Shown piece after piece: positions 1-5,300 of a stretch of DNA of 5,300 nt (its first letter is position 1; each line of letters opens with the position of its first letter). Source of the stretch: Verrucomicrobiales bacterium. Lineage in GTDB: Bacteria; Verrucomicrobiota; Verrucomicrobiia; Verrucomicrobiales; DEV007. The notes under the pieces are model-generated. The model saw only the letters and a program-made list of their open reading frames with translations. It had not been told where the DNA came from and made no database searches. The stretch covers positions 1-5,300 of the forward strand of contig JAKMGR010000396.1 in the NCBI GenBank assembly GCA_022424805.1, written 5' to 3'. Position numbers and translations under genes: made by a program.

Positions 1-138
1 CTCGGGATCGAGGGAACCGTCATTGCGACTCGGCTGTCTATGGAAAAGCTGGCTTCTACGAATCTGACCGAAGAGGAGCAGTTGAATGGCCTGATGAATT
101 GGCAGCGGGAAATTCTTTCTCCCGCCATCTCTCAGTGA
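1..138 (+). CDS. C-terminal fragment of an unrecognised protein
   Basis: An open frame enters from the left edge and ends at TGA 136-138, giving 45 residues. The tail is mostly polar and probably helical (for example NLTEEEQLNGLMNWQREIL), with no cysteine, no membrane segment and no motif I can assign. The upstream part lies outside the window, so neither start nor family can be given. The gene points toward the response regulator on the other strand, so the two are convergent and the 122-base gap between them must hold their 3' ends. That this is a real gene end is inferred from the uninterrupted frame and the natural-looking residue composition. No function is proposed. Confidence 0.55.
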   Translation, partial: LGIEGTVIATRLSMEKLASTNLTEEEQLNGLMNWQREILSPAISQ

Positions 139-147
139 CCTGCTTGG

Positions 148-165
148 AGGGCGAGGCCTCGCCTT
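148..165 (+). terminator. GC-rich hairpin after the left-edge gene, possible weak terminator
   Basis: A perfect 14-base palindrome, GGCGAGGCCTCGCC (150-163), extends by a G-U and an A-U pair to a 7-pair stem with a GGCC loop. It starts 10 bases after the TGA of the left-edge gene. No T-run follows directly, so if it ends transcription it is not a textbook intrinsic terminator. The position fits a 3' end and the function is inferred. Confidence 0.3.
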
Positions 166-179
166 GGCTCCCCATGGCC

Positions 180-235
180 CTTTAAAAGGGAAAACCCAAG
201 CACGAGCGGCGAATCGCGCGCTCAGTAATTGGGTT
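180..235 (-). terminator. Nested hairpin, candidate terminator of the response-regulator gene
   Basis: Outer arms AACCCAA (193-199) and TTGGGTT (229-235) enclose a second stem, GAGCG (204-208) with CGCTC (219-223). That stem continues inward as GCG/CGC around an AAT loop with one bulged G (218). Read on the minus strand, the structure begins 26 bases past the regulator's TAA and is followed by a T-rich tail (TTCCCTTTT, 192-184). That orientation suits termination of the minus-strand gene; the plus-strand side is followed by G-rich sequence. The tail is broken by CCC, so efficiency is uncertain. Confidence 0.4.
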
Positions 236-260
236 CGCGGGGAAAGGGGGGTGACCTGAA

Positions 261-1634
261 TTACTTGGTCGTCATCTTCTTTTTCTCGAGTTTTAGACCC
301 ATCTTGCGGTATAAGGTCGCGATGCTGACACCTAGCATGGATGCAGTCTTTTCGCGGGAACCGCCGTTGTATTTCAGCGTTTCCCGGATGAACAACTTCT
401 CCTGCTTGCGGATGTATTCGGATAGCAAGCCTCCAATTGGCAGGTGGTGAGTCGCTTTCTCGTCTTCGTCGGTGATCTCGACTTTCTGAGTGACTTTCGG
501 GGGTAGATCGACAGGACGGATCCGATTGTCTTCTGCAAAGGCGCAGGCGCGCTCAATGGCGTTCTGCAATTCTCCGACGTTCCCAGGCCAGCTGTATCCT
601 TCGAGGAGGCGCTTGGCATACTTGTCGATCTCGGGAATGCTTTGTCCGGTTCGCTCGGAGTAACTAGTGAGAAAGTTTTGTGCCAGTGGCTCGATATCTT
701 CTGGACGGCTCCGCAGAGGAGGTACGGTAATAGGAATCACCGAGATCTTGTAGTAGAGGTCCTTTCGGAAAGTATTGGCTTCGATTGCCTCCTGAAGCGG
801 CTTTGCTGACGAGGCAATGAATCGGACATCCATATGCTTGGGTAGGTCGCCCATCATGCGGCGCGTGTTGACCTCCTCAAGATAGCTGTCGAGCTTCGAT
901 TGAAGCCGCACGGGAAGAACCTGGATTTCTTCGAGCAGCACGGTTCCGCCAGCAGCACGGGAAAAGATCGTCTCGCCGCGGCTTGAAGGGGAACCGAAGA
1001 GTTCCGACTCCAGAAGTTCTTCTGGAAGGGCGGAACACTGTAGCACTTTGAATGGTGCGTCTCTCCGCTCGCTCGCGTTGTGGAGGCTTCGTGCCACCAT
1101 CTGCTTGCCAGAACCAAACTCGCCTTCGAGGAGGATGGGGGAGTCATTGTTCGCGATCTTGTCGGTCACACTGAGGATCTCCTTTACCTTCGCGCTCTCT
1201 CCGATCATGCCAGCACTTGGCAAGGAGATAGCAGAGGACTGAAAGTCAGTTGCTTCGATCGTATCATCTTCGTCCCGCTTCTGGAGACCTAGATCGACCG
1301 TGCGGTGAAGATCTGCCAGCTCAAAGGGTTTTGTCAGATAGTCGAAGGCTCCCAGTCGCATCGCTTCCACCGCAGTATCAATGGAACCGTTTCCAGTTAC
1401 CATGATCACTTGCGTATCGGGATGGTGCTCGGCACCATAGCTGATGATTTCCAGTCCGGTCATGTCTCCGATCAGCAGATCGACGATCATCATTTCGGGC
1501 TTGAACCGATCGAGGGCTTCAATTCCCTCCCTTCCGGTCTGCACGGCAGTTACTTCGTGTCCCTGCTGCCGGCAGGATTTGGCCATTAGATTGAGAATGG
1601 CGGCTTCGTCGTCGATTACCAGGATTTTTGCCAT
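261..1634 (-). CDS. NtrC-type response regulator with degenerate AAA+ domain lacking the GAFTGA loop
   Basis: This is a 457-residue cytoplasmic regulator in three parts. The receiver domain (about 1-120) has acidic residues D8, D9 and E10, phosphoacceptor D52, T80 and K102, so it should accept phosphate from a histidine kinase; no kinase is in the window. The AAA+ domain (about 143-365) keeps Walker A GEFGSGKQ (171-178), ELFG (211-214) and LRSRPEDI (307-314). Only 14 residues separate ELFG from GGT (229-231), against about 21 in NtrC, and no GAFTGA is present. Walker B is GGTVLLEEI (D to E235), sensor I ATN reads SSA (275-277), FRxDLYYR ends in K296, and the sensor II arginine of WPGNVREL is G354. 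A Fis-type helix-turn-helix occupies about 413-447. The family normally opens sigma-54 promoters by ATP hydrolysis; this protein probably cannot. It more likely acts as a phosphorylation-controlled DNA-binding regulator. ATG at 1634 gives the standard receiver opening MAKILVIDDE. No Shine-Dalgarno sequence precedes it. Confidence 0.93.
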   Translation of the reverse strand: MAKILVIDDEAAILNLMAKSCRQQGHEVTAVQTGREGIEALDRFKPEMMIVDLLIGDMTGLEIISYGAEHHPDTQVIMVTGNGSIDTAVEAMRLGAFDYLTKPFELADLHRTVDLGLQKRDEDDTIEATDFQSSAISLPSAGMIGESAKVKEILSVTDKIANNDSPILLEGEFGSGKQMVARSLHNASERRDAPFKVLQCSALPEELLESELFGSPSSRGETIFSRAAGGTVLLEEIQVLPVRLQSKLDSYLEEVNTRRMMGDLPKHMDVRFIASSAKPLQEAIEANTFRKDLYYKISVIPITVPPLRSRPEDIEPLAQNFLTSYSERTGQSIPEIDKYAKRLLEGYSWPGNVGELQNAIERACAFAEDNRIRPVDLPPKVTQKVEITDEDEKATHHLPIGGLLSEYIRKQEKLFIRETLKYNGGSREKTASMLGVSIATLYRKMGLKLEKKKMTTK

Positions 1635-1665
1635 GAAAGAAAGAGCGGTTAAGTGGTGGATACTG

Positions 1666-1713
1666 ATTACCGGATTACTTCCGGATGTGTGATATTACGG
1701 ATATCTTAATTAC
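1666..1713 (+). repeat. Cluster of ATTAC words in the divergent control region
   Basis: ATTAC occurs at 1666-1670, 1674-1678, 1694-1698 and 1709-1713, with a fifth copy at 1816-1820 near the sigma gene's likely transcription start. The first two are GATTAC spaced 8 bases apart. All lie on the same strand between the divergent regulator and sigma genes. Repeated short words here could be regulator-binding sites, but the words are short and the region is AT-rich, so chance is not excluded. Confidence 0.35.
1691..1705. promoter_or_regulatory. Dyad GATAT-TACGG-ATATC, candidate operator
   Basis: The 15 bases form an inverted repeat with two perfect 5-base arms around TACGG. It covers the candidate -10 of the minus-strand regulator promoter and lies about 57-71 bases upstream of that gene's start. 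A dimeric Fis-type helix-turn-helix protein, such as the adjacent regulator, binds sites of this general kind, so autoregulation is conceivable. The binding role is inference. Confidence 0.3.
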
Positions 1714-1721
1714 TATTGCAA
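1692..1721 (-). promoter_or_regulatory. Candidate sigma-70-type promoter for the response regulator
   Basis: On the minus strand, TTGCAA (1721-1716) and TAATAT (1697-1692) are separated by 18 bases; each matches the housekeeping consensus at four of six positions. Transcription would begin roughly 50 bases before the regulator ATG. The match is modest and the surrounding AT-rich sequence offers other possibilities. I saw no sigma-54 promoter (TGGCAC-N5-TTGC type) in this region. Confidence 0.3.
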
Positions 1722-1785
1722 ACGAAAAATCGCAAAAATGAGATTTTCACATTTACGAAAAGTTTCTCTCCTGTTGAGTCTCTGA

Positions 1786-1814
1786 TTGTGGATTGGGGGG
1801 ATTTGGAATAGAAT
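1786..1814 (+). promoter_or_regulatory. Candidate promoter for the ECF sigma operon
   Basis: TTGTGG (1786-1791) and TAGAAT (1809-1814) are separated by 17 bases. The -10 matches the housekeeping consensus at five of six positions and the -35 at three. Transcription would begin near 1821, leaving a leader of about 50 bases before ATG 1875. This position also argues against the upstream in-frame TTG at 1827 being the start codon, since that would lie almost at the 5' end of the message. Confidence 0.4.
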
Positions 1815-1856
1815 TATTACGATTTTTTGCTAATAAGAATTTCTGTGGGTCGTTCT

Positions 1857-1871
1857 AATGCTTGTAGCATT
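1857..1871 (+). promoter_or_regulatory. Small hairpin just before the sigma-factor ATG
   Basis: AATGC (1857-1861) and GCATT (1867-1871) can pair around a TTGTA loop, ending three bases before ATG 1875. It occupies the place where a ribosome-binding site would be, and no such site is visible. The stem is short and AT-rich, so any effect on translation is speculative. Confidence 0.2.
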
Positions 1872-1874
1872 CTT

Positions 1875-2411
1875 ATGTCCGCCGTTGCTTTCCAAAATAT
1901 GGAGGTTTCTCCCTGTGAATTAGTCGAGTCCGCCCAGGCGGATTTCGAAGGTCCGTTGACAGGTTACGCTGCGCAACTGCTCGGCGGTGATTGGGAGCGT
2001 GCGAGAGACGTTGTGCAGGATACTTTCATCAAACTGCACCGTCAGGACCCTGAGGCGATTCGGGGCAAGCTCAAGAGCTGGCTCTACACCGTTTGCCGCA
2101 ACCGCTCAATCGACGTGTTGCGAAAGGAAAATCCGATGATGACTTCCGGTGGGGAAGCATTTGAAAATATCAACGATGCCACGCCGGATCCAGCTCACGC
2201 GATGGAGCGGAAAGAGCGCTTCGAAGAAGTCCTTCGCTTTTTAGACCGACTTCCTGAGAACCAGCGCGAAGTAATTCGACTCAAGTTTCAAGGAGATCTC
2301 AGCTACAAGGAGATATCCGAGGTCACTGGCCTCAGTGTGAGCAACGTTGGCTTTCTGATTCACACAGGAATCAAACGCCTTCGCTCCTTGATGGGTGTGC
2401 AATCCTCCTGA
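1875..2411 (+). CDS. ECF-type RNA polymerase sigma factor (sigma-70 family)
   Basis: This 178-residue protein has the two-domain ECF layout. Region 2 (about 20-85) contains DVVQDTF (45-51), a variant of the core-polymerase-binding helix, then WLYTVCRNRSIDVLRK (69-84), the region 2.3/2.4 helix that recognises and melts the -10 element. A polar linker (about 86-112) leads to region 4 (about 115-170), with LPENQREV (126-133) and the -35-reading helix-turn-helix YKEISEVTGLSVSNVGFLI (144-162). It should direct RNA polymerase to a small alternative regulon. The frame remains open upstream to a TTG at 1827, which would give 194 residues; ATG 1899 is also possible. I prefer ATG 1875 because 1827 nearly coincides with the predicted transcription start and the extra residues look unlike the family. 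No C-terminal extension is present. The next gene begins 39 bases downstream on the same strand, as expected for a sigma factor and its regulator. The sigma identity is secure and the start is not. Confidence 0.9.
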   Translation: MSAVAFQNMEVSPCELVESAQADFEGPLTGYAAQLLGGDWERARDVVQDTFIKLHRQDPEAIRGKLKSWLYTVCRNRSIDVLRKENPMMTSGGEAFENINDATPDPAHAMERKERFEEVLRFLDRLPENQREVIRLKFQGDLSYKEISEVTGLSVSNVGFLIHTGIKRLRSLMGVQSS

Positions 2412-2450
2412 TTACTATTTCTTACCTGCCTGTTTTATTCTGCCGAAACC

Positions 2451-3470
2451 ATGAACCATCAACCTGTCAATCCCGACGATCTTGACCTCACCGCGTATGC
2501 TTTGGGTGAAATGACGAACTCGGAGCGTATCGAGTTCGAAAATCGTCTTCAGGATTCTCCAGATGCCCAGCTTGAGCTGGAAGCAATGGACGAAATTACA
2601 TCTCTTCTATCCAGTTCGCTTCGCGATGAGTGGCGGAAGGAGATGAAAGAGCCTTCTTTGGAAGTTCTGCCTGGAGCCGAAGAAAGAGTCGTAACCGGAC
2701 AATTCCGAACACCCAAGCGAGCCTATGTTGCCGCTGCCGCCGCTTTCGCTGCGCTTCTTGTTGCAGGGGCTGCGGTTCTGCCGAAGAAAGAAATTGCGGC
2801 TGAGAGCGCTATTGCGGCATCTACTTTGCCGACAGCTCTCGATATTTCTCAGACCATCGACTTTCCCAGTCTGACTAGGGACATTTCCGTTCCTCAGGTT
2901 TTTCTGACCGAGGAAATAGAGAATCCCGAGAATCTCAATCTCGCTGCTGCGCTCGAAAATCTTGATGAGCTCGCTGCACCAGTCGATGCGTCTTACCTTG
3001 AAGCGCATGCTTTGAACTTGAAGTCGACTTCGCCTTTGACGTCCGTATCACTCGCGCAGAATGATGCGGATGCCCGTGTTGATTCCTACCTTCCAAATAA
3101 TCGCCGGAGTTCACAGAGTCAGGGGCTGATTGAAAAGTTCCGTACCATGCGAGTGATGTCGCCGAGCTCTGAAAATGGTTCCGTTTTCGTCCGCGGCTAT
3201 GTCGCAATGGACAGTGATTTGTATTCTGCTGAAGAGCCAAGCACCGGGCACTTCCTCCCCGGCTTTCGTCCTGTTTCCATGATCGGAAATCCTGTGCAGG
3301 AGACAGAGGTAGATCTTCGTATTCTTTCTGAGTTGCAGTCGATCCAGAGTGAACTGAAAGGCATTGTCGAAAAAATGCCGGAAAACTCCAAGCGACGCGA
3401 GCAACTCAAAGCGATTCTCGAGAGGAATCGCGAAGCGGTGACGGAGCTGAAAAGCGAGTTTTCGCACTGA
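2451..3470 (+). CDS. Single-pass membrane protein with anti-sigma-like N-terminus (putative anti-sigma factor)
   Basis: The 339-residue product has a cytoplasmic N-terminal part (1-88), one membrane helix (about 91-110, Ala/Val/Leu-rich, preceded by RTPKR) and a long, probably periplasmic, remainder. Residues 11-49 (opening DLTAYALGEMTNSERIEFE) resemble the helical fold of zinc-dependent anti-sigma domains. The HxxxCxxC ligands are replaced by R32, S36 and A39, and the whole protein has no cysteine. The outer part has a low-complexity Ala/Leu/Glu/Ser-rich stretch (about 113-215), then a segment without recognised family (about 216-280), and ends in a charged helix or coiled coil (about 285-339). 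It follows the ECF sigma gene by 39 bases with no terminator between, so co-transcription is likely and the natural hypothesis is that it holds that sigma factor at the membrane. I see no von Willebrand MIDAS motif (DxSxS), although similar N-termini occur on vWA proteins. No Shine-Dalgarno sequence precedes ATG 2451. The coding call is firm; the anti-sigma role is inferred from context and N-terminal pattern. Confidence 0.82.
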   Translation: MNHQPVNPDDLDLTAYALGEMTNSERIEFENRLQDSPDAQLELEAMDEITSLLSSSLRDEWRKEMKEPSLEVLPGAEERVVTGQFRTPKRAYVAAAAAFAALLVAGAAVLPKKEIAAESAIAASTLPTALDISQTIDFPSLTRDISVPQVFLTEEIENPENLNLAAALENLDELAAPVDASYLEAHALNLKSTSPLTSVSLAQNDADARVDSYLPNNRRSSQSQGLIEKFRTMRVMSPSSENGSVFVRGYVAMDSDLYSAEEPSTGHFLPGFRPVSMIGNPVQETEVDLRILSELQSIQSELKGIVEKMPENSKRREQLKAILERNREAVTELKSEFSH

Positions 3471-3515
3471 TCAATTTGCGCCCTGCTTGTCAGGTCGTAG
3501 ACTAAACCTGTGGGG

Positions 3516-3546
3516 CCGGGCGGAGAAATCCGCCCGGTTCTTTTTT
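3516..3546 (+). terminator. Strong rho-independent terminator of the sigma/anti-sigma operon
   Basis: A perfect 9-pair stem, CCGGGCGGA (3516-3524) with TCCGCCCGG (3529-3537), closes on a GAAA tetraloop and is followed by TTCTTTTTT (3538-3546). It starts 46 bases after the membrane-protein stop and precedes the next plus-strand gene by about 120 bases, separating the operon from the SNF2 gene. The T-run suits the plus strand only. Confidence 0.92.
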
Positions 3547-3664
3547 ATGCCCGCGTCGCTCTTACTCGCGAAGAAAATCAGGGGGTGGAGAGAAAACTTG
3601 TTTGAAAAGGTTGATCTTTCCTGAGCCTTGTTGAAGATGCTTTTTCCCCCGTATCCGCACATTT

Positions 3665-5300
3665 TTGAAACCCGAATCCACCGAATCTGGCGCACGGTCG
3701 CGTCCCGCTACCGCTGCTCATGCAGGCGTCCTCGCTGAAATCGATCTCAGCAGGGAGCCTTTTCTTGGGGCCATATTCTCCGCCGAAGATTTGGAGAAAG
3801 GCAGATGGCTTGCTGATTCGGAGCAGGTGAAATTAGTCACTGCGAACGTCCAAGGCAATTTCGCGGGCATCTTTGGCCAGAGTCTGGCCACTCGGGAGCA
3901 ACCGGCAGAAGAAATCAGCATGGTGGTCCATCGCAGCGATAGCGGCGATTGGAAGGTTGACGGTCGAGCTGGTCGAACGGGGCGGCCAAACGATGAGAGT
4001 GTCGTAGCTCTCCTGCTCGCGGCAATGTTGGACCGAGGAGTGATCGAGAGCGTTGCCGAGGGGAAGCAGGAGCTCGTATCACGCATTCATCTTTTCTCCT
4101 GTGACGTTCGGGCTGGCATTCTCCATTGGGATGACAGCGAGGTATGCGGCTTATTGGAAAATATGCCGCTCGCTCGCGTCAGCGGCGAGGATCCTCGAAT
4201 CGAGACCCGTCTGCGTGAAATGGGGCTGAAGCGTCTTGTGGAGATGTATCCCTGGGACGAGATCGACGCGGACTGTCGCCAGTGCTATGCCTATTCTGCC
4301 GTGCGTCGAGGAATGCAGGAAGTGTTCTGGGCCGACTTTCTGACCAATCACAAAGGCGAATTTGAAGGAATGGGCTGCGCGGTTTCTGTAGGAAGCGACT
4401 TTGGTTTGCAGGTTGTCGATACTCTCGATTTCTACGGCGATTTGCGAAGCGGTGAAGACGGGAGTGATTGGTTCGGCTTCGAATACGGCGTTCGTCTTGG
4501 TGGGGAAAAAGTGAACCTGCTTCCCTGCCTGATTCGCTATCTCGAAAGCCGACCTTCGGGTGCCACGCTGGAAACTATTGAAAAGTGGCCCGCCAGAAAA
4601 AAGATCCCTATAGAGACCGGCGAGGCCGGCAAATACATCGCTGTTCCGGCGAAAAAGCTTCATGCCATCCTTAGCATTCTCACGGAGCTATTCGATCGCG
4701 ATTCGGTAGCAAAGGACGGAAGCCTGAAATTGCATAAGATTCGTGCGTCTCAACTTCTCCGCTACGAAGGGAATGAAGCTCTCGTCGAGTCCGCTCCGGA
4801 GACCCTCAAGGCATCTGCAACCGAGCTGGAAAAGCTCAAGCCAATTTGCGATGCCGAAGCCCCAACGGAGTTCCTGGCAACTCTGCGGCCGTATCAGCAG
4901 GATGGCTTCGAATGGCTTCAGTTTCTGCGCGAGCAGGAACTCGGAGGAGTCCTTGCCGATGACATGGGACTCGGAAAAACGATTCAGACGCTCTGCCATC
5001 TTCACTATGAAAAGGAACAAGGACGAGCCGATCTTCCGAGCCTCATTCTTGCTCCCAAGAGTGTCGTTCCCAACTGGGTAAAGGAGGCGAAGAAGTTCGC
5101 GCCATCGCTCAAAGTTCTCGAATTGCAGGGAGCAAGCCGGAAGAAATACTACCAGGTGCTGCGCTATTCGGATCTGGTTGTAACCTCTTATCCCGTACTG
5201 CTTCGCGATGCGGAAGAACTGTTAAACCAACCCTTTCACTATGTCGTCCTCGACGAGGCGCATACGATCAAAAACACGACATCGCAGGTGACCAAGGTTG
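3665..5300 (+). CDS. SNF2-family DNA-dependent ATPase (helicase-like), N-terminal part, runs off the window
   Basis: About 545 residues are present and the frame is open to the right edge. The ATPase core starts at LRPYQQDGFEWL (407-418), followed by Walker A DDMGLGKT (432-439), motif Ia LILAPKSVVPNW (460-471), TSY (507-509) and motif II DEAHTIKN (530-537). Motifs III-VI would lie beyond the edge. Such proteins translocate on double-stranded DNA to remodel nucleoprotein. Residues 27-121 look like the SWIM region that often precedes bacterial SNF2 cores, since ESVVALLLA (111-119) sits where CKHVVALLLA is usual. The CxC...CxH ligands are absent: residues 1-121 have no cysteine. Residues about 200-300, with WFGFEYG (269-275) and LLP (285-287), resemble the bacterial SNF2-associated region. 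The frame opens after TGA 3632-3634, and TTG 3665 is the only usual start codon before the conserved part; the next strong candidate, ATG 3920, would remove most of the SWIM-like region. No Shine-Dalgarno sequence or convincing promoter was found in 3547-3664. Family certain; start uncertain. Confidence 0.9.
   Translation, partial: MKPESTESGARSRPATAAHAGVLAEIDLSREPFLGAIFSAEDLEKGRWLADSEQVKLVTANVQGNFAGIFGQSLATREQPAEEISMVVHRSDSGDWKVDGRAGRTGRPNDESVVALLLAAMLDRGVIESVAEGKQELVSRIHLFSCDVRAGILHWDDSEVCGLLENMPLARVSGEDPRIETRLREMGLKRLVEMYPWDEIDADCRQCYAYSAVRRGMQEVFWADFLTNHKGEFEGMGCAVSVGSDFGLQVVDTLDFYGDLRSGEDGSDWFGFEYGVRLGGEKVNLLPCLIRYLESRPSGATLETIEKWPARKKIPIETGEAGKYIAVPAKKLHAILSILTELFDRDSVAKDGSLKLHKIRASQLLRYEGNEALVESAPETLKASATELEKLKPICDAEAPTEFLATLRPYQQDGFEWLQFLREQELGGVLADDMGLGKTIQTLCHLHYEKEQGRADLPSLILAPKSVVPNWVKEAKKFAPSLKVLELQGASRKKYYQVLRYSDLVVTSYPVLLRDAEELLNQPFHYVVLDEAHTIKNTTSQVTKV

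Noticed and set aside
178..190. Inverted repeat CCCTTTAAAAGGG as a separate terminator
   Set aside because: The practical stem is only about four pairs and there is no following T-run. It may simply be part of the tail of the neighbouring hairpin.
135..258. GTGACCTG at 135-142 and 251-258 as attachment-site-like direct repeats
   Set aside because: Eight bases is too short, and no integrase or mobile gene lies between or near the copies.
229..450. Plus-strand open frame of 73 codons over the 3' end of the regulator gene
   Set aside because: It overlaps the conserved Fis-type helix-turn-helix coding region on the other strand and has no independent support.
1635..1874. A sigma-54 promoter expected beside an NtrC-type regulator
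   Set aside because: No convincing TGGCAC-N5-TTGC-type element was found on either strand. This agrees with the regulator's missing GAFTGA loop.
2607..3008. Minus-strand open frame of 133 codons opposite the membrane protein
   Set aside because: It is antisense to the membrane helix and outer region of a well-supported gene, and its product is Arg/Ser-rich with no domain.
4151..4663. Minus-strand open frame of 170 codons opposite the SNF2 gene
   Set aside because: The plus-strand SNF2 frame is continuous through the interval and includes WFGFEYG and LLP (269-287). The antisense product has no recognisable motif and behaves like a shadow frame.
4743..5081. Plus-strand open frame of 112 codons within the SNF2 gene
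   Set aside because: It is an out-of-frame shadow of the region encoding LRPYQQ and DDMGLGKT, which are plainly in the main frame.

Overview
The window reads as ordinary bacterial chromosome from a Gram-negative lineage with moderate GC. I lean toward Verrucomicrobiota (Opitutae-like), at low to moderate confidence. The hints are the style of the ECF sigma factor and its partner membrane protein, a large SNF2-family ATPase of the single-chain bacterial type, and the absence of clear Shine-Dalgarno sequences before any start. No rRNA, tRNA, CRISPR array, transposase or phage gene was seen.

Layout. Bases 1-138 are the last 45 codons of an unrecognised plus-strand gene. It converges on a minus-strand gene (261-1634) for an NtrC-type response regulator, and a nested hairpin in the gap (193-235) may terminate that gene. 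The regulator has an intact receiver domain and a Fis-type DNA-binding helix-turn-helix. Its central AAA+ module is degenerate: the sigma-54-contacting GAFTGA loop is missing and the Walker B, sensor I, second FRxDLYYR arginine and sensor II positions are all altered. An AT-rich divergent region (1635-1874) follows, with repeated ATTAC words, a dyad and two candidate promoters. Transcription then runs rightward through an ECF-type sigma factor (1875-2411) and, 39 bases later, a single-pass membrane protein (2451-3470) whose N-terminus looks like an anti-sigma domain that has lost its zinc ligands. A strong intrinsic terminator (3516-3546) closes this pair. A separate SNF2-family DNA-dependent ATPase gene begins near 3665 and runs off the right edge. 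It carries a zinc-less SWIM-like N-terminal region and a bacterial SNF2-associated region.

How the genes may work together. The sigma factor and the membrane protein look like a sigma/anti-sigma pair in one operon. The divergent response regulator shares their control region and may bind the repeats there, which would link a phosphorylation input to an ECF output without sigma-54. That link is inference. The SNF2 gene is isolated by the terminator and is probably unrelated in function.
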